Notes under the pieces: model-generated
Database searches by the model: none
What the model was told of the DNA's origin: nothing
The model's input: the letters and a program-made list of their open reading frames with translations, nothing else
Program-made: the position numbers and the translations under genes
Assembly (NCBI GenBank): GCA_003517945.1
Contig: DOZP01000366.1
Span: 1 to 8,625 of the forward strand
Direction of reading: 5' to 3'
DNA: 8,625 bases
Origin: Porphyromonadaceae bacterium
GTDB lineage: Bacteria > Bacteroidota > Bacteroidia > Bacteroidales > Tannerellaceae
In this document: piece after piece, positions 5,543-8,625 of the stretch
Numbering within the stretch: the stretch's first letter is position 1
Layout of the letters: each line of letters opens with the position of its first letter

Positions 5543-6847
5543 TTGGAATCAGACGATTATTTTCCGGAACAGCTGCTGCAAGTAACGATCAGTGATCTTA
5601 TGACTGATTTTGCAGCAGCATTTGGCATAGCCTTACTACTATTACTATTTGTAACATTTCTATCCGCTGCCGAAAACGCGATCACATCCTTATCACAGGA
5701 GAATGCGAATAAACCGGAAGAAAGCCCATCGGCAAGAGATAAAATCATTATCTACCTGTCCGGTCATCTGCAATTGACGAAAGCATCCTGCCATATGCTT
5801 CAATCCTTTATTCTGGTTGCTATAACCATATTGTGCGCTTACGGAATGAATATATTCGGAATAACGCCGTATATTTTGTCATACCTGATTGCATTTCTAT
5901 GTTCAATTATCCTATGGATACTTTTCTATGGAGTAATACCCAACTTTTTTTCTAACCACAAACTGGGTACGGCGCGCGTAATGGCTCCATTACTAAAATC
6001 TGTCATCAAATTATGTTCACCGTTTATTCATATGACATCCATTCCGGTCGAGAAAGCGGAAGGCGAACATATCAAAAAGACACAGGTGCCACTTGCCAAC
6101 GAAGCGCCGAACGACATGTACGAAGAAAAAGAAATGCTGAAAGATATCATTCATTTCTATAATAAAAAAGCAAATGAGATCATGACGCCCCGTACGGATA
6201 TGATTGCTATAAATATAAAAAACGATATCAATGAGGTAGTAAGCATCATCGTGGAATCGGGATATTCCAGAATCCCGGTTTACGAAGAAGACGAAGATGA
6301 TATAAAAGGAGTACTGTACGTAAAAGATATCATTCCTGCGCTTAACAAATCGGTTCATTTTGAATGGCAGTCCCTCATGCGGAAACCCTATTTCGTTCCG
6401 GAAACAAAAAAAATCGACGATTTGCTGGATGAATTACGGACGCATAAGACGCATATGGCTATTGTCGTAGATGAATTCGGATGCACATCCGGCCTCGTAA
6501 CAATGGAAGATATTGTGGAAGAAATTGTCGGGGATATATCAGACGAATATGACGAAGATGAACATTATTTCATGGCTTTGCCCGACGGCGGATATATCTT
6601 CGAGGGAAAAACCCTGCTCAATGACTTCTTTCGCGAAACAGGAATTCCTCCCTCCGAATTCAACGAACATACCGAAGAAGCGGAAACCCTGACCGGTCTC
6701 ATGCTGGCGATCAAAGGAACATTACCTCACAGACGCGAAGTGATTGATTATAAAAAATACCGTTTCCGTATACTCGAAGCCGACGAACGCCGTGTGCTGA
6801 AGGTAAAATTCAGTATGATCCCGGATAATAAGGAAGATAAAAAATAA
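5543..6847 (+). CDS. gldE: GldE-like membrane protein (DUF21/CNNM - CBS pair - CorC_HlyC)
   Basis: A 434-residue inner-membrane protein of the CorC/HlyC-type hemolysin family, named GldE when paired with gldD in Bacteroidota. Membrane segments are visible at about 24-41, 83-104 and 108-130 (DUF21/CNNM-type domain). The cytoplasmic CBS pair follows: EIMTPRTDMIAI (212-223) opens CBS1, and about 285-332 with MAIVVDEFGCTSGLVTMEDI forms CBS2. A CorC_HlyC domain (about 345-428) closes it. The usual 'SGSE' of the first membrane segment reads LSAAENAI here. The start is probably the TTG at 5543 (MESDDYF); the next option is ATG at 5600 (residue 20), which still keeps the first membrane helix. GldE is linked genetically to GldD in gliding flavobacteria; the related CorC/CNNM proteins are tied to Mg/Co transport. 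Biochemical role here is not established. Confidence 0.9.
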   Translation: MESDDYFPEQLLQVTISDLMTDFAAAFGIALLLLLFVTFLSAAENAITSLSQENANKPEESPSARDKIIIYLSGHLQLTKASCHMLQSFILVAITILCAYGMNIFGITPYILSYLIAFLCSIILWILFYGVIPNFFSNHKLGTARVMAPLLKSVIKLCSPFIHMTSIPVEKAEGEHIKKTQVPLANEAPNDMYEEKEMLKDIIHFYNKKANEIMTPRTDMIAINIKNDINEVVSIIVESGYSRIPVYEEDEDDIKGVLYVKDIIPALNKSVHFEWQSLMRKPYFVPETKKIDDLLDELRTHKTHMAIVVDEFGCTSGLVTMEDIVEEIVGDISDEYDEDEHYFMALPDGGYIFEGKTLLNDFFRETGIPPSEFNEHTEEAETLTGLMLAIKGTLPHRREVIDYKKYRFRILEADERRVLKVKFSMIPDNKEDKK

Positions 6848-6855
6848 AAATATCC

Positions 6856-7428
6856 ATGCGAAATATTGTCCTACTTCTCCTCTTCGTCTGTGTGTCGTTG
6901 TCATGTAAAAACAACTATACCCCCAAACCGAAAGGCTACCTTCGCACAGATCTACCGGAAGCACAATATATCGCCCTCAATCTGAACGAATTACCGTATG
7001 GATTCAATATTTCAACACAAACCGCCATTGAAATGCCTTCGAAAGACAGCTCCTTGTATTGGCTCAATATAGATTACCCGGACTTCCATGCAAAGATTTA
7101 TTGCAGCTATCAGGCTATCACGCCACAAACCTTTCACGAACATGAAAACGAGTGTCGCCGGTTGGCGGAACGCACGGTCAGAAATGCGGATGCGATAACT
7201 GAAAAACGCTATGAAAACAAGGAACGCGATGTCTACGGAACATTATTCCTGATCGAAGGAGAAACCGCATCTCCTATACAATTTATGCTTACGGACAGCG
7301 TCTCCGGATTTTTTCGGGGCTCACTCTATTATAAATACAGCTCCAACGCCGATTCGCTCGCTCCTGTCACCGAATATTTACAAAAAAATATCACTGAACT
7401 CATTCAATCGTTTTACTGGAAAAAATAA
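6856..7428 (+). CDS. gldD: GldD-like lipoprotein
   Basis: A 190-residue lipoprotein. The signal peptide (MRNIVLLLLFVCVSLSC) ends in a lipobox with the acylated Cys17. The mature part holds the GldD-type blocks PKPKGYLRTDLP (23-34), NIDYPDFHAKIYCSY (71-85) and IQFMLTDSVSGFFRGSLYY (141-159). In Flavobacterium GldD is needed for gliding and type IX secretion and affects stability of GldJ; most gut Bacteroidales do not glide, so a role in envelope assembly or secretion is more likely here. It lies 8 bp after gldE, and its TAA shares one base with the next ATG (TAATG), pointing to translational coupling. Confidence 0.92.
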   Translation: MRNIVLLLLFVCVSLSCKNNYTPKPKGYLRTDLPEAQYIALNLNELPYGFNISTQTAIEMPSKDSSLYWLNIDYPDFHAKIYCSYQAITPQTFHEHENECRRLAERTVRNADAITEKRYENKERDVYGTLFLIEGETASPIQFMLTDSVSGFFRGSLYYKYSSNADSLAPVTEYLQKNITELIQSFYWKK

Positions 7429-8084
7429 TGCCCCTGTTAAATATATACACATCGCCCCTCATGGGTATATGGAAGATCAACGAACCATGGCAGGAATTAC
7501 TCGATTCGCTGGCTAACAAGGAAGTTTATCTTCCCGATCTGCATAAAATCCAATCGGATAAGCGTAAGCAGGAATGGCTTACCGTGAGATTACTGCTTCA
7601 ACATCTTTCGGGTAAAGACGCACTTATCAGATACCATAAAAACGGAGCGCCTTTCTTACCGGACAGTAAGTATCACATAAGCATCTCACATACACGAGGC
7701 TTTGCAGCACTCCTGTTAACCGGAGAAACAAATCCGGGTATTGATATTGAATATCACTCGGAACGTGCATGGAGATTACATAAAAAATACATGAATGAAA
7801 GCGAAGCGACTTTTATCAGGTCATTATCCGATCGTAAAAGTACGGAGACCCCCCTGACGGTAAGCGTAACGGAAACAGCCACCATATATTGGTGCGCCAA
7901 AGAAACGGCATATAAAGCGCTGGGAGAAACAGAAGTCGATTTTGCCGAACATTTTTGTATAGAGCCATTCAATCCTTCTAAAGAAGGGATTCTCATATTA
8001 AAGGAAAAACGCACAAAGCAACAATTAAACTTCAACATCAACTACCGGGTAACGGAAGATTTTATTCTGACATGGAAAGAGTGA
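7428..8084 (+). CDS. 4'-phosphopantetheinyl transferase (Sfp/Gsp type)
   Basis: Transfers 4'-phosphopantetheine from CoA to a serine of a carrier protein. The 218-residue protein has the two-lobe Sfp layout with all core motifs: HISISHTRG (83-91), GIDIE with metal-binding Asp106 and Glu108 (104-108), and WCAKETAYKALG (155-166), which holds the third acid Glu159 and the CoA-contacting Lys163. A Ser/Thr-rich segment at 122-149 (SDRKSTETP) lies between the second and third motifs. It could serve the fatty-acid carrier protein or another carrier; no synthase genes are in view. Its start overlaps the gldD stop by one base, and its last 13 bases overlap the aldo/keto reductase. Confidence 0.93.
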   Translation: MPLLNIYTSPLMGIWKINEPWQELLDSLANKEVYLPDLHKIQSDKRKQEWLTVRLLLQHLSGKDALIRYHKNGAPFLPDSKYHISISHTRGFAALLLTGETNPGIDIEYHSERAWRLHKKYMNESEATFIRSLSDRKSTETPLTVSVTETATIYWCAKETAYKALGETEVDFAEHFCIEPFNPSKEGILILKEKRTKQQLNFNINYRVTEDFILTWKE

Positions 8085-8625
8085 ATAAAAATGTAACATT
8101 AGGAAAAACCGGCATATCCGTCAATAAAAACGGATTCGGAGCATTACCGATTCAAAGGGTACCGGAAAAAGAAGCGATTCATCTGCTGCAAAAGGCATAT
8201 GAAGGGGGTATCCGTTTATTCGATACGGCACGGTTCTATACCGATAGCGAGGAGAAAATAGGTAAAGCATTTAAAGGCATGCGGGATAAAATCATTATTA
8301 CCTCCAAAACAATGGCCGCAAATACCGTTGACTTCCGGAAGGATCTGGAAATAACACTCCGGAATCTACAAACGGATTACCTGGACATCTACCAATTCCA
8401 CAATCCGGAATTTTGCCCGAAACCGGATGATGGAAGCGGACTTTATGAAGCGATGACCGAAGCCGTAAAAAGCGGATACGTGCGCCACATCGGGATCACA
8501 AATCATCGCTTGGCGGTAGCGCACGAAGCCATAAAAAGCGACCTGTATGAGACCTTACAATTCCCATTCTGCTACCTGTCCGGCGAAAAAGAACTCGAAT
8601 TAGTAAAAAGTTGCGCGGCAAACGG
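8072..8625 (+). CDS. Aldo/keto reductase, N-terminal part (cut by window edge)
   Basis: The ATG at 8072 opens MERVNKNVTLGKTGISV, a typical aldo/keto reductase start; the frame is open to the last base (184 codons visible). The catalytic tetrad is complete: Asp51 and Tyr56 in FDTARFYTD, Lys79 in IIITSK, and His110 in DIYQFHNP. This predicts an NADPH-dependent TIM-barrel oxidoreductase acting on an aldehyde or ketone. Some Bacteroidota members of this group carry a C-terminal 4Fe-4S domain; that part, if present, lies outside. The start overlaps the upstream gene by 13 bases; a GTG at 8081 is an alternative that would shorten it by three residues. Substrate unknown. Confidence 0.9.
   Translation, partial: MERVNKNVTLGKTGISVNKNGFGALPIQRVPEKEAIHLLQKAYEGGIRLFDTARFYTDSEEKIGKAFKGMRDKIIITSKTMAANTVDFRKDLEITLRNLQTDYLDIYQFHNPEFCPKPDDGSGLYEAMTEAVKSGYVRHIGITNHRLAVAHEAIKSDLYETLQFPFCYLSGEKELELVKSCAAN

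Noticed and set aside
1..8625. CRISPR arrays, insertion sequences, tRNA or rRNA genes, defence or toxin-antitoxin systems
   Set aside because: No spaced repeats, transposase motifs, terminal inverted repeats, tRNA-like cloverleaf or relevant protein motifs were seen on either strand.

Overview
The window looks like a piece of a Bacteroidota chromosome, most likely Bacteroidales. Three things point there: the gene content (gldE-gldD next to ssb, a Bacteroidota-type RNase G, and a ~430-residue MetK with the inserted segment typical of this phylum); promoters of the Bacteroides type (TAnnTTTG, in one case with a TTTG box 19 bp upstream); and AT-rich leaders without Shine-Dalgarno sequences. I cannot name a genus.

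Layout. At the left edge is the last 55 codons of a rightward gene for a probable surface protein with a FISUMP/DUF1566-like C-terminus. It converges on metK, and the two share a long hairpin that can terminate from both sides. Then comes a leftward block, in transcription order: HU-family DNA-binding protein (4764-4462), a 29-residue basic bS22/mS38-like ribosomal protein (4445-4356), RNase G (4268-2691), a secreted alpha/beta-hydrolase esterase (2666-1782), and metK (1585-299) with its own promoter and a ~140-nt leader. A 276-bp gap with promoters in both directions separates HU from a rightward block: ssb, gldE, gldD, a 4'-phosphopantetheinyl transferase, and an aldo/keto reductase cut by the right edge. 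From gldE onwards this block is tightly packed (8-nt gap, then 1-nt and 13-nt overlaps), so it is almost certainly one operon.

Most of the window is housekeeping: S-adenosylmethionine synthesis, RNA decay and rRNA processing, nucleoid structure, DNA replication and repair, envelope/gliding-type secretion factors, and carrier-protein activation. The most interesting parts are non-coding. The metK leader contains a pseudoknot-capable element whose core matches, from memory, the core of SAM-II riboswitches; a competing helix lies just downstream. The short gap ahead of rng holds a three-copy 10-bp repeat that can form a terminator-like hairpin overlapping a possible rng promoter. I see no mobile element, CRISPR array, tRNA or rRNA, and no convincing new multi-gene system.
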